From Ursus arctos (taxonomy: Eukaryota; Chordata; Mammalia; Carnivora; Ursidae), in assembly GCF_023065955.2 (NCBI RefSeq), contig NW_026622985.1:69739931-69803930 (forward strand): a DNA stretch of 64,000 nt. Direction: 5' to 3'. Every line of letters begins with the position of its first letter. Positions within the stretch are counted from its first letter, which is position 1. Positions 1-12,065 of the stretch are shown here, in pieces. Position numbers and translations under genes: made by a program. A model generated the notes under the pieces. That model searched no databases. It was not told where the DNA came from and was given only the letters and a program-made list of their open reading frames with translations.

Positions 1-311
1 GTGATCAGGTACTCTATCAGCTACCGCCTTCACGGAGCCTACACCTTATTTTACTACAGCACAACAATTCTGTTCTATCCATGGGAGAGTAAAGAATTAA
101 AAGCTAATAGGGAGATTGCAGATAGAACAACAAAAATAAATTGCCACCCATGCCTTAGATATCAGGAAAATTAATCTTAATTACAAAGAAGCAAAATAAA
201 TACTAAGACTTGAGAAGCAGAGATACTAAATTTAAAAAGTAATAATATTCCAGCTAAATCCAGTTTATACAAGCACCAACACACCAGACTTGCTGTAACA
301 AATTGCAGATA

Positions 312-517
312 TTTTTTTTAAAGATTTTTTTATTTTAGAGAGAGAGAGGGAGAGAGTGCGTGCACAAGTGAGTGGGGGGAGGGAAAGAGCGAGAGAGTCT
401 CAAGTGGACTCTGCACTGAACATGAAGCCCCATGCAGGGCTCAGTCTCAGACCCTGAGATCAGTACCTGAACCGAAACAAAGAGACACTTAATCGACTGA
501 GTCATCCAGGCGACCCC
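312..517 (-). repeat. Can-SINE
   Basis: Read on the minus strand it has the tRNA-like head (GGGGTCGCCTGGATGACTCAG), the CT-rich body and the A-rich tail (the T run at 312-335 on the plus strand). It is diverged from the consensus, so it is an older copy. Confidence 0.9.
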
Positions 518-849
518 AAATTCCACGTATTGTTAAAACATAAACCCTGGAGATAGTAAAGCATTGAATCTTGGAATGAAGGAGTGGAGGAAAGAATATT
601 GACATAAAATTCAGTAAAGAAATATTTAGATTGCACTGGGGGATAAACATCTTGTAAGAGAAAAGGATCAATGTAGTTCTTAAAAATATTTATCTAGTGG
701 ACACTTGGTAAGTGTCATCATGAAATAGTAGTTATTAACATGGAAAACTGGATTAGATGAAGCACTAAGTGGTACGCCAATGATTAACTTTGATTTGAGG
801 GAGCTAACTACAATACGAGATCTCTTCTAATGCTATTTCCCTCAGTTCC

Positions 850-1075
850 ATAATGTCTTCACCCCAATCTCCATTATTTAATTTGGCACACAAGCTTTTT
901 CTCATGAGCTGGCCGCTTCCTGTCTCCCTAGCCTCACTCCTCAAAATTCCCCAAGTCTCTTCCCCACAGCAGGCCCAGTAATCTGGTCCTACTTACAGTT
1001 TCCCAACTAAACTATGATCTTGCACTGTTAGTTGTTTTGCACATTTTCTTCCCTCTACTTAGAAAGGTCTTAGCT
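850..1075 (+). repeat. Possible L2 fragment
   Basis: The C/T-rich wording (cctcactcctcaaaattcccc; ttcttccctctacttagaaagg) resembles L2 3' sequence, but similarity is weak. Similar-looking text continues at 1500-1615 and 1860-1990. Confidence 0.35.
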
Positions 1076-1099
1076 TTATCCTGAAAAAGAAATCAGAAT

Positions 1100-1475
1100 A
1101 TATGTTTGCTAGGGCTTCTGTAACAACGTACTACAGACTAGGTATATTGGGTAGATTAAACAACACAAATTTATGGCCTTACAGTTTTGGAGGCTGGAAA
1201 TCCGCAATCAAGGTACTGACAGGGTCGATGGCTTATAGAGGGTTCTCTTCTCTCTGTGTCTTCACATCATCTTTCCTCTGTATCCGTGTCCAAATTTCCT
1301 CTTCTTGCAAGGATGCCAGTCATAATGGATTAGAGCTGACCCAAATGACCACATTTTAACTTAATTAGGTTTTTAGAGACCATCTCCAAATACAGTCACA
1401 TTCTGAAGTACTGGTTGGACTTCAACTTACAAGTGTTGGTGGGGACACAATTCAGCGCTTAACACAGACAAATTC
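1100..1475 (-). repeat. MLT1-like (ERVL-MaLR) LTR
   Basis: It starts 'tttgctagggcttctgtaac' and ends 'acaattcagcgcttaacac', the reverse-complement layout of MaLR-type LTRs with the ACAGACTAGG, TTCACAT and ATACAGTCACATTCTGA landmarks. It is a solitary non-coding LTR fossil; no retroviral gene is associated. The exact subfamily needs a repeat library. Confidence 0.65.
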
Positions 1476-1621
1476 TTAGTGTTTATAATACATAGCTTGA
1501 TAGTAATTTTTCTATAAATCCTTCATCTTGAATCTTTCCCACTCAGGCTGGGTGAAATCTCCTTCCTCAAAACTCCCAAAGCAGAATATACATTCCTCTG
1601 TCACATTAAAGCGCCTGTTTT

Positions 1622-1844
1622 GGGGACTCCTGGGGTGGCTCAGTCTGTTAAGCGTCTGCCTCCGGCTCAGCGTCCTGGGATCAAGCCCCTCGTGAAGCCT
1701 GTGAAGTCCAGCAGGTGGAGCCTTGCACGTGGAGCAATCCTGCTCCCTGCTCAGCGGGGAGTCTGCTTCTCCCTCTCCTTCAGCTCCTCCCCCTACTCAT
1801 GCTCTCTCTCTCATATAAACACATAAAATCTTAAAAAAAACAAT
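1622..1844 (+). repeat. Can-SINE with target-site duplication
   Basis: The sense copy runs from GGGGACTCCTGGGGTGGCTC to the tail ATAAAATCTTAAAAAAAA. Diverged flanking direct repeats agree: aagcgcctgtttt before the element and aagggtctgtttt after it. Confidence 0.9.
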
Positions 1845-2319
1845 GAAGGGTCTGTTTTCCTCACTCTACTCTAAGATGTGTCTTTATTTTCCTATGCCAG
1901 CACCTATCCCTCCCTGTTCCTTTTACATGCTAAGTGTGCAAGACTCTTTGTACCTCTATACTTTATTGAAGTATAAGTCCTTTGGCTTGACTGTATTGCG
2001 ACACCACTTCCTAAGATAAGAAATACAGGATGAACAGATTTTGGCAATAATTCTTTTCACGTGTTGAGTTTAAGAGCACTCTAAATGGAAATAGCCAGCA
2101 GGGAGTTAGAAATATGAGCATGGGCTCCATAGAGAAAACCATGCTAAAAGTATGATTTGGTGAATGCAAGTGGTCATTTAGGGAGACCATGTAAGTGAAA
2201 AGGTAGCATGGAAAAACCTTTAAGGAATGGCAATATTTTTAAAGACCAGGAAAAAGAAAAATTAAGTGGAAAGGTCAGAGAAATAAAGGGGACTCAGAGA
2301 GGACTAGTTTAGTTTCTTT

Positions 2320-2920
2320 TTGGTTGTTGTTGCTAAGTTACTATTCCAGTTAGTTAACATACTATGCGATATTAGTTTCAGGTGTATAATATCGTGATTC
2401 AGCACTTCTATACAAGACCCCCGTGCTCATCACAAGTGTCCTCCTTAATCCCCATCACCTGTTTCACCCATCCCCCCTCCCACCCACCTCCCCTCTGGTA
2501 ACCATCAGTTTGCTCTCTACAATTAAGAGTTTGTTTTTTTAGTGGCGCCTGGGTGGCACAGCGGTTAAGCGTCTGCCTTTGGCTCAGGGCGTGATCCCGA
2601 CGTTATGGGATGGAGCCCCACATCAGGCTCCTCTGCTATGAGCCTGCTTCTTCCTCTCCCACTCCCCCTGCTTGTGTTCCCTCTCTCGCTGGCTGTCTCT
2701 ATCTCTGTCGAATAAATAAATAAAATTTTTTAAAAAAAAGAGTTTTTTTATTTCTCTCTCTCGTTTATTTTTTTCCCTTTGCTTGTTTGTTTCTTAAATT
2801 CCACATATGAATGAAACAATACGGTATTTGTCTTTCTCTGATTTATTTCATTTAGAATTATACTCTCTAGCTCCATCCGTGTTGCTGCAAATGGCAAGAT
2901 TTCATTCTTTTTTAATAGCT
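2320..2920 (-). mobile_element. L1 3' end, interrupted by a Can-SINE
   Basis: The text 'tgtcctccttaatccccatcac' to 'ctctggtaaccatcagtttg', and after the SINE 'gaatgaaacaatacggtatttg' to 'gttgctgcaaatggcaagatttc', is the classic antisense L1 3' region. The SINE at 2544-2738 splits it, with AAGAGTTT-T(n) on both sides. Confidence 0.85.
2544..2738 (+). repeat. Can-SINE, bear-type subfamily, nested in L1
   Basis: Head GGCGCCTGGGTGGCACAGCG, body with the GTTATGGGAT and TCTGCTATGAGCC marks, tail AATAAATAAATAAAA. It is inserted in the antisense L1, so it is younger than that L1. The repeat AAGAGTTT plus T-run at 2525 and 2738 is the target duplication. Confidence 0.93.
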
Positions 2921-3385
2921 GTTTCCATTTACTTTGTTTTGCATAGTCGAAGACCCTAACTTTGTGCTGAGCTGTTTTTCCTTCATGTTGCCACCAGGGT
3001 TCTCCAATATCTTCTGCACTGTCTGTCAGGCAGTGCCTTCAAGTATCTTTTAGCTGCCATTACAAGAGTTTTTCCAGCCCTGACATCCATTGAGCAAGAA
3101 GACAGATGCCTCATGACAGCAGTGGTTTATTGGATGCCTGACACTCTTGATTGAGCTGAAGTTCAGACTAGTCCTTCAAATAATTCCCAGTCTGTGGTTT
3201 ATTGACCTCTGTGTAGTCTCTTGAATTGGCACATTGTCACATGATACATGAATGACACATATTCCCTATTTCAAGAATTGGGACCAGGTATCTGCCTAGG
3301 ACACACTAGAGCCCAATACATAGATCGTATAAGGTTTAGTAAGACTCTCAAGCAGACTGGAAAGAGCTGAATATTCTTTCTTTTT

Positions 3386-3594
3386 CTAAAGATTTTATTT
3401 ATTTACTTGAGAAAGAGAGAAAGCCAGAGCGAGAGTGAGAGAGAGAGCACAAGCAGGGGGGTAGCAGCAGAGAGAGAGAGAGAAGCAGGCTCCCCACTGA
3501 GCAGGGAGCCCGACTGGGGCTCCATCCCAGGACCCTGGGATCATGACCTGAGCCGAAGGCAGACACTTAACCGACTGAGTCACTCAGGCGCCCC
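3386..3594 (-). repeat. Can-SINE with target-site duplication
   Basis: The reverse-complement copy ends CACTCAGGCGCCCC. Flanks carry GAATATTCTTT at about 3369 and again at about 3602, the probable target duplication. Its GA-rich middle generates spurious open frames on both strands. Confidence 0.92.
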
Positions 3595-4197
3595 AAGAAC
3601 GGAATATTCTTTTAAAAAATTCCATCATGTTATTCTGATTCTAGAAACTATCTTTCTTCTAAAAAAAAAAAATTAGAGAAAAAATTTCTGTCCCTAGAAT
3701 GAGAAAAGATGAAACTAGATAAAGCTGGGGGAAAATGTCTATTTCTTAAACTTTTGCCTTCTTCTAATTATTTCTGCAGATATTCTTTCTGTAATGACTT
3801 CGTTATCTCCAACAGGTTCTACTGCAATTAAGTTATGTGTATATAATATATATGTGTATATATAATTTGGTTTTTTAAATTTTTACTAACATGAAAATCT
3901 TCAAATACAGAAAAGTAGAGATAGCACAATACCACCCATAGACCCCTACATAATTAACATTTTGCCATATTTGTTTCCTTAATATATGTTTTTCCTAAGC
4001 CATTATAAAATAAATAATAAACATTATTTGCTTCCACCCAGCTACCTTAGTTTGCATTTCCAGAAAATAAGAGCATCTCCTATATGTTGACAGTACTGTC
4101 AACACATCCAAACAAATTTAGAAAACTTCTTAGTGTCATCTATTTCCCAATCTATATTTAAATATTGTTACTTGTCACCAAAACATATTTTATAGCT

Positions 4198-4213
4198 GTG
4201 TGTGTGTGTATAT

Positions 4214-4262
<49 letters not shown>
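4198..4262. repeat. Compound TG/CA/TA microsatellite
   Basis: A short TG run is followed by (CA)18 at about 4215-4250 and then (TA)n to 4262. It abuts the A-tail end of the antisense SINE at 4263, where such microsatellites often grow. Confidence 0.95.
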
Positions 4263-4264
<2 letters not shown>

Positions 4265-4471
4265 AGATTTTATTTATTTATTTGTGTGTGTGTGAGAGAG
4301 AGAGAGAAAGAGCACAAGCAGGGGGAGCTGCAGGCAGAGGGAGAAGCAGGCTCCCCGCCGAGCAAGGAGCCTGATGCTAAGGAGTCTGATGCGGGACTCG
4401 ATCCCAGGACCCTAAGATCATGACCTGAGCCGAAGGCAGATGTTTAACCAACTGAGCCACCCAGGAGCCCC
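4263..4471 (-). repeat. Can-SINE
   Basis: The antisense copy runs from AAGATTTTATTTATTTATTT to GAGCCACCCAGGAGCCCC, with the usual GA-rich and GCAGGGGGAG body. Confidence 0.93.
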
Positions 4472-5229
4472 TGTTTTTAATTTTCAAAGCAAGATCTAAT
4501 CAAGGACCATGCATTGTTTTTGGTTGTCATGTCTCCCTTAATCTGAAGCAATTCCCACTCCCTCTTCCTTTTTCCTCTATGATATAGATGTCAAAGAGAC
4601 AACTTCAAAGGAATGAAGTTAGAAAATAATGAAAACAGAAGGAAAGTTGGGAAATTCATAAATATGTAGAAATTAAACAACACCCTCCTAAGTAATCAAA
4701 AACAAACCTGCCTGGGCAGCCGGAATGGGCAGTGTTAGTCCTGTAGATGACTGTCAGTGATGAGTCTCAAAGGTAGTGCCAATGTTTGGCAGGGCCTAAA
4801 AAGTGCTACTGTGTTCAACTGTCAAATATTTCTTGGATCTCTCTTTGTAAACAAACAAACACACATTTGATGGCTTCTCAGATAAACTACCAATCCCATT
4901 ATAATCAAACTTTATGAATCTATTGGTCTATTACTCATTAAGGCCCAATCCCACTGCCCAGCTAGGTTGATGCCCCAAGGTCTTGTAACACAAAATGGGC
5001 CCTCTCACTCTCTGTGCCTTGGCTATGCTATTTTCCTCATTTTGGATCCCTGCTCTCATCTCTCTCTGCCTGTCCAGACTCAATAGGACATCATGTATAT
5101 GCAACATTCTGTAAGCTATAAAACAATACATCGGTGTGAACTACATTTACTGGAATCCACATCCTAAGAATCAGTTTAAGTCCCCCCCCCCCTTCCAGGA
5201 AGGTTTACTGAATTCCTGTAGCCTTCACT

Positions 5230-5320
5230 GATTTCTTTTTTCTTTTTCCTTTTCGTATTCCTGCCTGCCTGTCTCCCTCCTTCCCAAACTCCCACCCTCC
5301 CTCCCTTCCTTCCCTCTGTC
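5230..5320. repeat. Polypyrimidine tract
   Basis: About 90 bases are almost entirely C and T (ttcctgcctgcctgtctccc; ccaccctccctcccttcc). A run of ten C lies just upstream at about 5183-5192. Confidence 0.8.
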
Positions 5321-5359
5321 TAAAGTTGCATCTACCTTGCTGTATACCTTCCTTCCCCA

Positions 5360-6830
5360 CTCCCAATACCTGGCAATAGCTATTCTGAATTTTGTATTAT
5401 CATTTCCTGGTTTGTTTCACAGTATTTATCATCCATGTATATACGCTAAAATAATAAACTTATGTTTTGTCTTTTTCTAAACTTCACATAAAAGCAATCA
5501 CACTGTATTTGTTCTTCTGTACTGTGTTCCTGCTTACTTTCATGGGTCTGTTAATTTGAGTAGGTATTAATGTGCACAGTTCCAAAATCAAAACAATACA
5601 ACAGTATAATACAATATACTGAAAAATCTTACTTCTTCCCCTGTTGTAACCATCCTATGTCCCCCTCTACCTTCTTCCCATGGTTAATCACTCATTAGTT
5701 TCTTTTGGATCTTTCCAATATAAGTAAACATAATTGTATTATGTACTCTTAATCCCCCCTTTTCATTCAAAAAATGCCTAATACCACATATAGATCTTTC
5801 TGTACAGAGAGCACATTGTCATTCTTTTGGAAAACTGTATAACATCCCATGGTGTGCATCGACCATAGTTTCTATAGCCAGTCCTCTTTTAATGGATAAT
5901 GGGTTATTCTCTAACTTTTTACAAATACAATGTTGCAGATTATAACATGTTATTTTTCTGTGTGCATGCATTCCTGCAGGATAAATTCCTGTAAGTGGGA
6001 CTTCTGGGTTAAAGGGGAAATATGATTGTAATTTTGACAGGCATTACTAAATTGCCCTTCAGAAAGGATGCACTATTTTATATTCATACCAATGACATAT
6101 AAATTCCTGTATCCCTGTCTCATTAAACTTAGATTCTTGCTAATCTAATTATTGAAAAATGTACATCATTCTATTTACATTTGGAACTGTCTCATTGAAT
6201 GAAGTTGTATATATTTTTCTTCTGTTTAAGGTCATTTGCCTTCTCTGTGAGCATATTTTTTTCACTTAGATTATTGACATTTAAAAAATCAATTCCTAGT
6301 ATATTAATTCCTAAAATTATGTGAGTAACAAATTTTCTTCTTATTTGCCATTTATCTTTTTGACTTTGAGTATGGCAGTTGGGCCACAAAATTTTTTTTT
6401 TTTTACTATAATTAGTTTTGTCTGTTTTAAAATAGCTTCAGATTTTTAATCAAAGTTACGAAAGTACTTTCCTAATCTAATTTCATAAGAAATTCTTCTA
6501 TGTTTTTTTCCAGTACTCAAATGATTTTATTTACATCTTTGAGTTTATATCAGTGTATAGTATGACTAGACCAAACTGTACCTTTTTTTAAAATGCAGCT
6601 ACCTAACTGTCCAACCCAACATTGTAAATAAGATCCATCAATGTTGATGCATCCAGCTATAGTCCATTCCTCTTAAACGTTGCATTCCATTGTGTGAATA
6701 TAAACAACTTATCTTCCTCAATGAAAATGAGCATTCTGGTTATTTCCAGTGTTTTGCAGTTATGAAGAGAGCTATTGTAGACATGTTTATACAAGTCTTG
6801 TTTTTTAAGTCTATAGCACTATCATTTATA
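5360..6830 (-). mobile_element. Old L1 3' UTR remnants
   Basis: The strings 'acataattgtattatgtactc', 'tccaatataagtaaac', 'catcccatggtgtgcatcg', 'gataatgggttattctctaac', 'ttcctgtaagtgggacttctg' and 'ggcattactaaattgccctt' are antisense L1 3' UTR landmarks (best at 5560-6130). A second, weaker block lies at 6590-6830 ('tcctcttaaacgttgcattcc'). The link at 6140-6590 is low confidence. Confidence 0.7.
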
Positions 6831-8099
6831 ACTCGCATTAACTGAATAAATAAATTGTTATTTAACTATTTCCTACTAGGACCTGAGAGAAAGAAAGTAA
6901 TTTTACATCTTTGGGCTATGTATAATATTAACTAAGAGAGATAAGAGCTCTCAGTATGAAATAAATTGAGTTGAATTAAATTGAATGGAGTTATTAGTCT
7001 GCTGTGGGCAGTGAAATGTAACATGAAATACACAGTTTATTTTCTGTTAATTCACCAAATGCAGAAGGAACAGGATAAAATTAACTGTATACATATTTTA
7101 GATATGTATAGGTCTTCACTTTTTAAGGTTACAGAGAAATTAAGTCTTAACAAGTATAAATTCATTTGCCTTAGATATTCTTGGAATTTCTCATATGCAT
7201 ATGAATACTTATACAACTTCTGCGACCTAGCAAGAACAGATAAAATATGATGGAAATTTTATTGCACAATTTACTTTCCACATATCCAAAAAGAACATGT
7301 TGGCCTTATTTGGAGAATCTCTCACATCATTATTTTGACTAATCCATTTGTTTAAATGATAGGTGCCTAGAGTTACTACATCCTCTTATGGTAGAAGCAA
7401 AGGCCTTTCAGATGATTTCCAGGCTAGGTTTTTATCCAGGGATTAAAAACCTGAGTTTTAAGTGAACAAAATCTGTATCTCTTTCAAAACTATAATTGAT
7501 TTTCCTCTTTACCCAGCTATTATAGTAAGCACTACACTAAAATAGTCACCAAAAGGCTGGTGCCATCCCTTTTTAGGACTGATTCAACTTATGAAAAATA
7601 AATTAGTAGCTTTTGTCCACACTGAGACTTACCAGAGACTCATATTTATATTACAGTTAAGAGGCAATCTCAAAAGTACAACATTTCCATTAGCAGTAAC
7701 ATATTGGGCTCTCAGGAAATGGTATACCCAAGAAAAAAGCAGTTTAAAAAATGAGATCTTGTTTAAATTGTTAAAGTAAGAAAATTTATTAAATGACAAT
7801 ATGATGTATAGAAGAATGTTTTACTATAAAATAAAATTACAGTTTCACTATTAAGTAGTAATCAAAGCTAGGTGTTCTGTTATAATTAATGTGCAATTAA
7901 AATGTCTATGAGCTTTGAGTTTGTAGCAACTACACATAGCACTCTGTCTCACATACAAGTTAACTTCTCTTTTTCTATACTATAGCACTGTATGAACTAC
8001 TTACTGGAAAACGATAATCACATTGTTTAGAAAACAAATTGCTACAATTGCTAAAAGAATGTAAGACAGTGATATTTACTTAAACTTTGCACAGTGTTT
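6831..8099. other. Intergenic AT-rich stretch, nothing recognised
   Basis: No gene, repeat family or motif could be assigned. Short open frames at 6981 and 7591 are ordinary for AT-rich DNA. Confidence 0.6.
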
Positions 8100-8460
8100 A
8101 TCTTAGTCCTTTCAGCTGCTATAACAAAAATACCATAGACTAGGTGGCTTAAACAATTTATTTCTCACAGTTCTGGATACTGGGAAGTCTAACATCAAGG
8201 TATTGGCAGATTAGGTATCTGGTGAGAACTTGCTCTCTGGTTTATAGTTGACAGTTTTCTCCTGTGTCCTCCTCACATGGTGGAAGGAGCAAGGCAGCTC
8301 TCTGGGATCTCTTTTGTAAGGACACTAACCCCATTCATGAGGGCTCGGCCCTCAGGGCCTAATCACCTCCCAAAGACCCCACCCCCTAATACTATCACAC
8401 TGGGGGTTAGGTTTCAGCAACCGAATTTTAGGGAGACACAAACATTCAGTCTATGGCAAT
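8100..8460 (-). repeat. MLT1/MST-like (ERVL-MaLR) LTR
   Basis: It starts 'cctttcagctgctataac', passes 'gactaggtggcttaaacaa', 'ttcatgagggctcggccctc' and 'cacctcccaaagaccccacc', and ends 'cattcagtctatggca'. This is the antisense layout of a MaLR LTR. It is a solitary, non-coding fossil. Confidence 0.75.
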
Positions 8461-9258
8461 GCTCATGGTTCTTTATTCACAGAATGTTTCCACAGCTGTT
8501 TCGATTACTGAGCAAAACCAAAAAAGCCCTAATTGCTTATTCCTAAAGGTATTGTTCTACCCAGGGAGCATGTTGCGTAGACAATAATTCCACAAATATC
8601 ACTCAGCACTCCCTGCATTTGCCCACAAGGAAATATTTGTTTTAGAAATGATGTGAGACTCTCCATTCCAAGACACACAGGGATTCCTAGCCAATTACCT
8701 CAATAAACTGCAATGCTATAAAGTCTCATATTTTTATTTTACAATCCTATCTTTTACATCACATTTTCCTTGTTTGCCTAGGAAAGTAGTGAGCATATAC
8801 TTAGCATTATTGTTAACATTTCACAGTGACTTGTGCGAGAAACAGACGATATCTTTCCTTTCTGCGGTTTACGTCATTTCTAAATTCATCCAGCAATTCA
8901 AATGGGATTATTCAGTGCTCTAGGTTTAGGTTGAAAATAAATCTAACTACATTTTGGTACAATATTATGGAGTTTTCTCAATCAAAATGACAACAACAAC
9001 AAAAGTTTTGTTCCTAGGGTATAAAAATGAGTATTTTGTGCCAGTATTTGCTTTAAGATTATAAGGGACAGAAATAAATAATGATACTTACGACTCTCAT
9101 TTTAGTAAAAAGAGAAAATTTGATTGATCATAGATCACTCCCAGGGTTTTTCAAACTTGAACTTGTAAAGAACCATCTTCGTTTATTTGGTTATGAAAGA
9201 TGTGACCTGGAAACGTCTGTAGGCACATCCTCCATGATATGGAGAAACTAAGAGAATT
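8461..9258. other. Intergenic stretch, nothing recognised
   Basis: AT-rich DNA without an assignable repeat or coding exon. Confidence 0.6.
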
Positions 9259-9259
9259 A

Positions 9260-9459
9260 ATTTTTTTTTAAGATTTTATTTATTTATTTGACAGAGAGGC
9301 AGAGAGAGCGAGTGAGCAAGCACACAAGCAGGGGGAGTAGCAGAGGGAGAGAGAGAAGCAGGCTCTCTGCCAAGCAGGGAGCCTGATGGAGGGCTTGATC
9401 CCAGGACCCAGGGATCATGACCTGAGCTGAAGGCAGACGCTAGGCCACCCACGCACCCC
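9260..9459 (-). repeat. Can-SINE with deletion in the head
   Basis: The antisense copy runs from the T run and AAGATTTTATTT to CCACCCACGCACCCC. Between GCAGACGCT and GGCCACCC the usual TAACCGACTGA segment is shortened by about ten bases. Flanks AGAGAATTAAT and AGAGAATGAAT are the likely target duplication. Confidence 0.9.
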
Positions 9460-9486
9460 TGAGAGAATGAATCTGAAGTGCTGCCA

Positions 9487-9556
9487 GAAAGAGAGAGAGA
9501 AAGGAGAGGAGAGGAGGAGAGGGAAAAAAAGGAGAGGAGAGAGAGAAGAGAGAATT
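9487..9556. repeat. Pure purine GA tract
   Basis: About 70 bases are almost entirely A and G (gagaggagaggaggagaggg and similar), starting shortly after the SINE. Such tracts can form triplex (H-)DNA; here it is probably just low-complexity sequence. Confidence 0.85.
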
Positions 9557-10318
9557 CTAATAGAGTCAATAAACCCAACAGGTTTGAACTAGTTCAGACT
9601 GTGTTTCTATCACATGCAACTAGATAATGACAAGACATTGAGAAGTTACTATCTGAAAGTGTATATTGTAAAGGAAAGACCTAAAAATGTGATTCTGTTG
9701 GATGAGGGAGGCTACGATGAGATAGTAATCCTTTGAAAATGATTTTAAGAGACTTGGTTAAATTTCTTTTCAGTTTTCTGTTAGGACACAGGGCATGTAC
9801 ACCAAAGCTATAACTTGGGAAGATTCCACAGCAAATGTCAGGGTATTGGAGGTGTTGGTGACTCCTTACAGCCTCCAATAAGTTATAAGAGAGAAACAAG
9901 CTAGGATCCAAGCTGGTTCATCTGAGAGGAAAAGGGTCCATTGGGATCAATCAACAGTTTTGTTAAGAGAAGCCCTTTCCACCAGTAGCCAGAAATACAA
10001 AGTAGTAGAAGGTCTGCTGATTATGAAGACTAAACACTTTGTCTTTTACTAAATGTAATATGTTGGCTTGGACTGGTGCTTTCAGACGGAGTCAGAGAAA
10101 TGGGGGAGGTATAATCTCCTGTGATTCACCAAATTATCTGCTGTGTACTCCCTGCCTGACTGCCTCTCCAAACCCCTCATTTCAAAATACAGTAACTTGG
10201 GATCAGCCCAATGGCAGGGGGAAGGTTTTACTATCTCTGGCTATTTTAATACAGTGGCCCACAGCAGGCAATTAAATTGAGGATAGATGAGGTAAAGACC
10301 CAAACCGGTTCTTATGTA
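9557..10318. other. Intergenic stretch, nothing recognised
   Basis: No repeat family or exon identified. Open frames at 9681 and 10039 lack any recognisable protein. Confidence 0.6.
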
Positions 10319-10740
10319 TTAAAATCTATGCCTATGGTAGATTGTATTTTCCAAAGATGGCCACAAAAATATCTTCTATACCACATTCTTACTATGTGAT
10401 ATTGACTTTTTCCTATTGCATAGTGAGGTTTATGTCCCCCTGGCCCTAATATGTGAGGTCTATGTCCCCTTGGACCTCTGTGACTACCTTAACTGATAGA
10501 ATTTAATGATAATTATGCCATAAGACTTAGGAGGCTAGTTCAGAAAATGCCATTCACTGCCACCTTGCTTTCTTGGGATACTTATTCTTGGAACCCAGCT
10601 TGGAACCCATATGTGAAGCGTACAAACTAACCCATGTTGAAAGAATACATGGAGAAGCCATTTGTAGATGTTCTTGCAGTAGTCCTGGTTAACAGCCATC
10701 ACCAACCAGACACATGAAGGTAACCTGAGATGATTTTAGC
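10319..10740 (+). repeat. LTR-like medium-reiterated element, copy 1 of 3
   Basis: The words 'gattgtattttccaaagatgg', 'tcttggaacccagcttggaa' and 'aacagccatcacc' resemble a repeat also seen at 28830 and 31893. It is probably an ERVL-MaLR-type LTR, but the family is not certain. Confidence 0.5.
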
Positions 10741-11339
10741 TCCCAACCATTGAGCTACCCCTAGGTTTCAGGTCTTCCAGCAAAAGCTCCAGACATAATG
10801 GAGGAGAAGATTTATGAAGCATAATCTTAAGATCCTTAGGGGCCTTCTGTCTGTAAAAGGTTACATATGAGTCACTCTTCTAGATCTTTCTGAAGTCTTA
10901 ACAAAGGCTCCTACACACCACTCTAGATTTGATCTTTTTCTAGAAGTCTTCTTTTAATTCTTAATTTAAAAGTCATTTGCCTTATGGAAATGCTGGGTAC
11001 AAGAAACAGTTTTACTTTTCAACCCAGAAAGTACCAGTCCTTTTTAATGTAACAGTGCCAGAATTCTTTAGTTCATCTCTCCTCTCACATTTTATCATAG
11101 GCAGTAAAAAGAAGCCAGGTGGCATTTTCAATATTCCACAGTCATCAAGTTCTAGGGATTTAGCGTTTTCTGCCTCACTTCAGACAATAGTCTTGGCAAA
11201 CTATCTGCTACTGCTTAACAATTGCTTCTTCTTCTCCAGCTTCTAGTAACATGTGCATAGTTTTCTTTGAGCCCTTGCTGATGGCCTCCTCAAAGTCCTT
11301 CAAATTCAGCTGTTTCCTAGAAGCCCTTTAGATTTTCTT
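10741..11339. other. Intergenic stretch, nothing recognised
   Basis: No assignable repeat or exon. The open frame at 10977 has no recognisable domain. Confidence 0.55.
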
Positions 11340-11625
11340 TTTTCCCCCCAACTTCACATCTTATACAAAATTAATTTAAAATGTATTATAGACTTAAATG
11401 TAAAAATAAAATTATAAAATGTTAAGAAATTAAATAGAAGGAAATTTTCAGACCTTAAGGCCTGGTAAAATGTTCTTAGACCTGTCACCAAAAGCTCAAT
11501 CCATAAAAGAAAAAGAAATCATTTAATTAGACTTTATCATAACTGTGAAAAATCCTATAATGGGAATTAAAAGACAAACTGGGAAGAAAATAGTTGTCAA
11601 CCACATAGATGGGAAAGGACTCACA
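11340..11625 (+). mobile_element. L1 ORF2 C-terminal remnant
   Basis: The order 'tatagacttaaatgtaaaa', 'tgtcaccaaaagctcaatcc', 'taaaagaaaaagaaatc', 'ttagactttatcataa' and 'gacaaactgggaagaaaata' is that of the 3' part of L1 ORF2 in sense orientation. Stops and indels make it non-functional. Confidence 0.7.
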
Positions 11626-11739
11626 TAAGATTTTCAACTAGTATCTTCCAGTCCCTTTGAGTTTCTTCTCACTTCTGCCCAAAGCTCATGCCACGTTTTA
11701 GATTTTTGTTGTTGTTTTTGTTTTGGCAGCACCCTACTC

Positions 11740-12055
11740 AAAAGCTACTGTAGTATTTATTCTTTTATAACAAACCACCTCGAAGCTAGTTGCATAAAAC
11801 AGTCTCTTTAGTAGGCTTAGAAACTGTGGGGACCAGGCATTTGGACGGATCATAGTGGGAGAGTCTTGTTTCATAATACCTGGGGCTTTAGCTGGAAGTC
11901 TTGAAGATTGGGGATTACAAAGTGACTTGGGATCAAAATCCTCTGAAGTGTATTCACCATGTCTGGTTAGTGATAGCTGTTGACCAGGACTATCAGCAAG
12001 AACATCTACGTGTTTTCCAAGTAGGAGTTTTATTGTGGCCATGTTGCTTTTGTTG
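11740..12055 (-). repeat. MLT1-like (ERVL-MaLR) LTR fragment
   Basis: It begins 'tttataacaaaccacctcgaag' with 'gttgcataaaacagtctc', the antisense MLT1-type pattern. The rest is diverged. Confidence 0.5.
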
Positions 12056-12065
12056 CCCCACTTTA

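Larger units (their letters stand above)
3865..4580 (-). mobile_element. Old L1 (L1ME-like) 3' end, interrupted
   Basis: The pieces 'ttttactaacatgaaaatct' and 'aattaacattttgccatatt' (3876-3977), and 'gttgtcatgtctcccttaatc' (4520-4542), match the antisense tail region of old L1s. The microsatellite and Can-SINE at 4198-4471 split it. A short ORF2-like sense fragment may follow at 4625-4705. Confidence 0.6.

Noticed and set aside
1100..1475. Possible endogenous retrovirus at the LTR-like repeats
   Set aside because: Only solitary LTR-type fragments are seen. No gag, pol or env-like coding sequence lies nearby.
9276..9578. A 100-codon minus-strand frame rich in Ser and Leu
   Set aside because: It is translated Can-SINE plus the GA tract. 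Similar frames at 1620, 3395, 3407, 4165, 24159-24759, 33682 and 49361 have the same origin.
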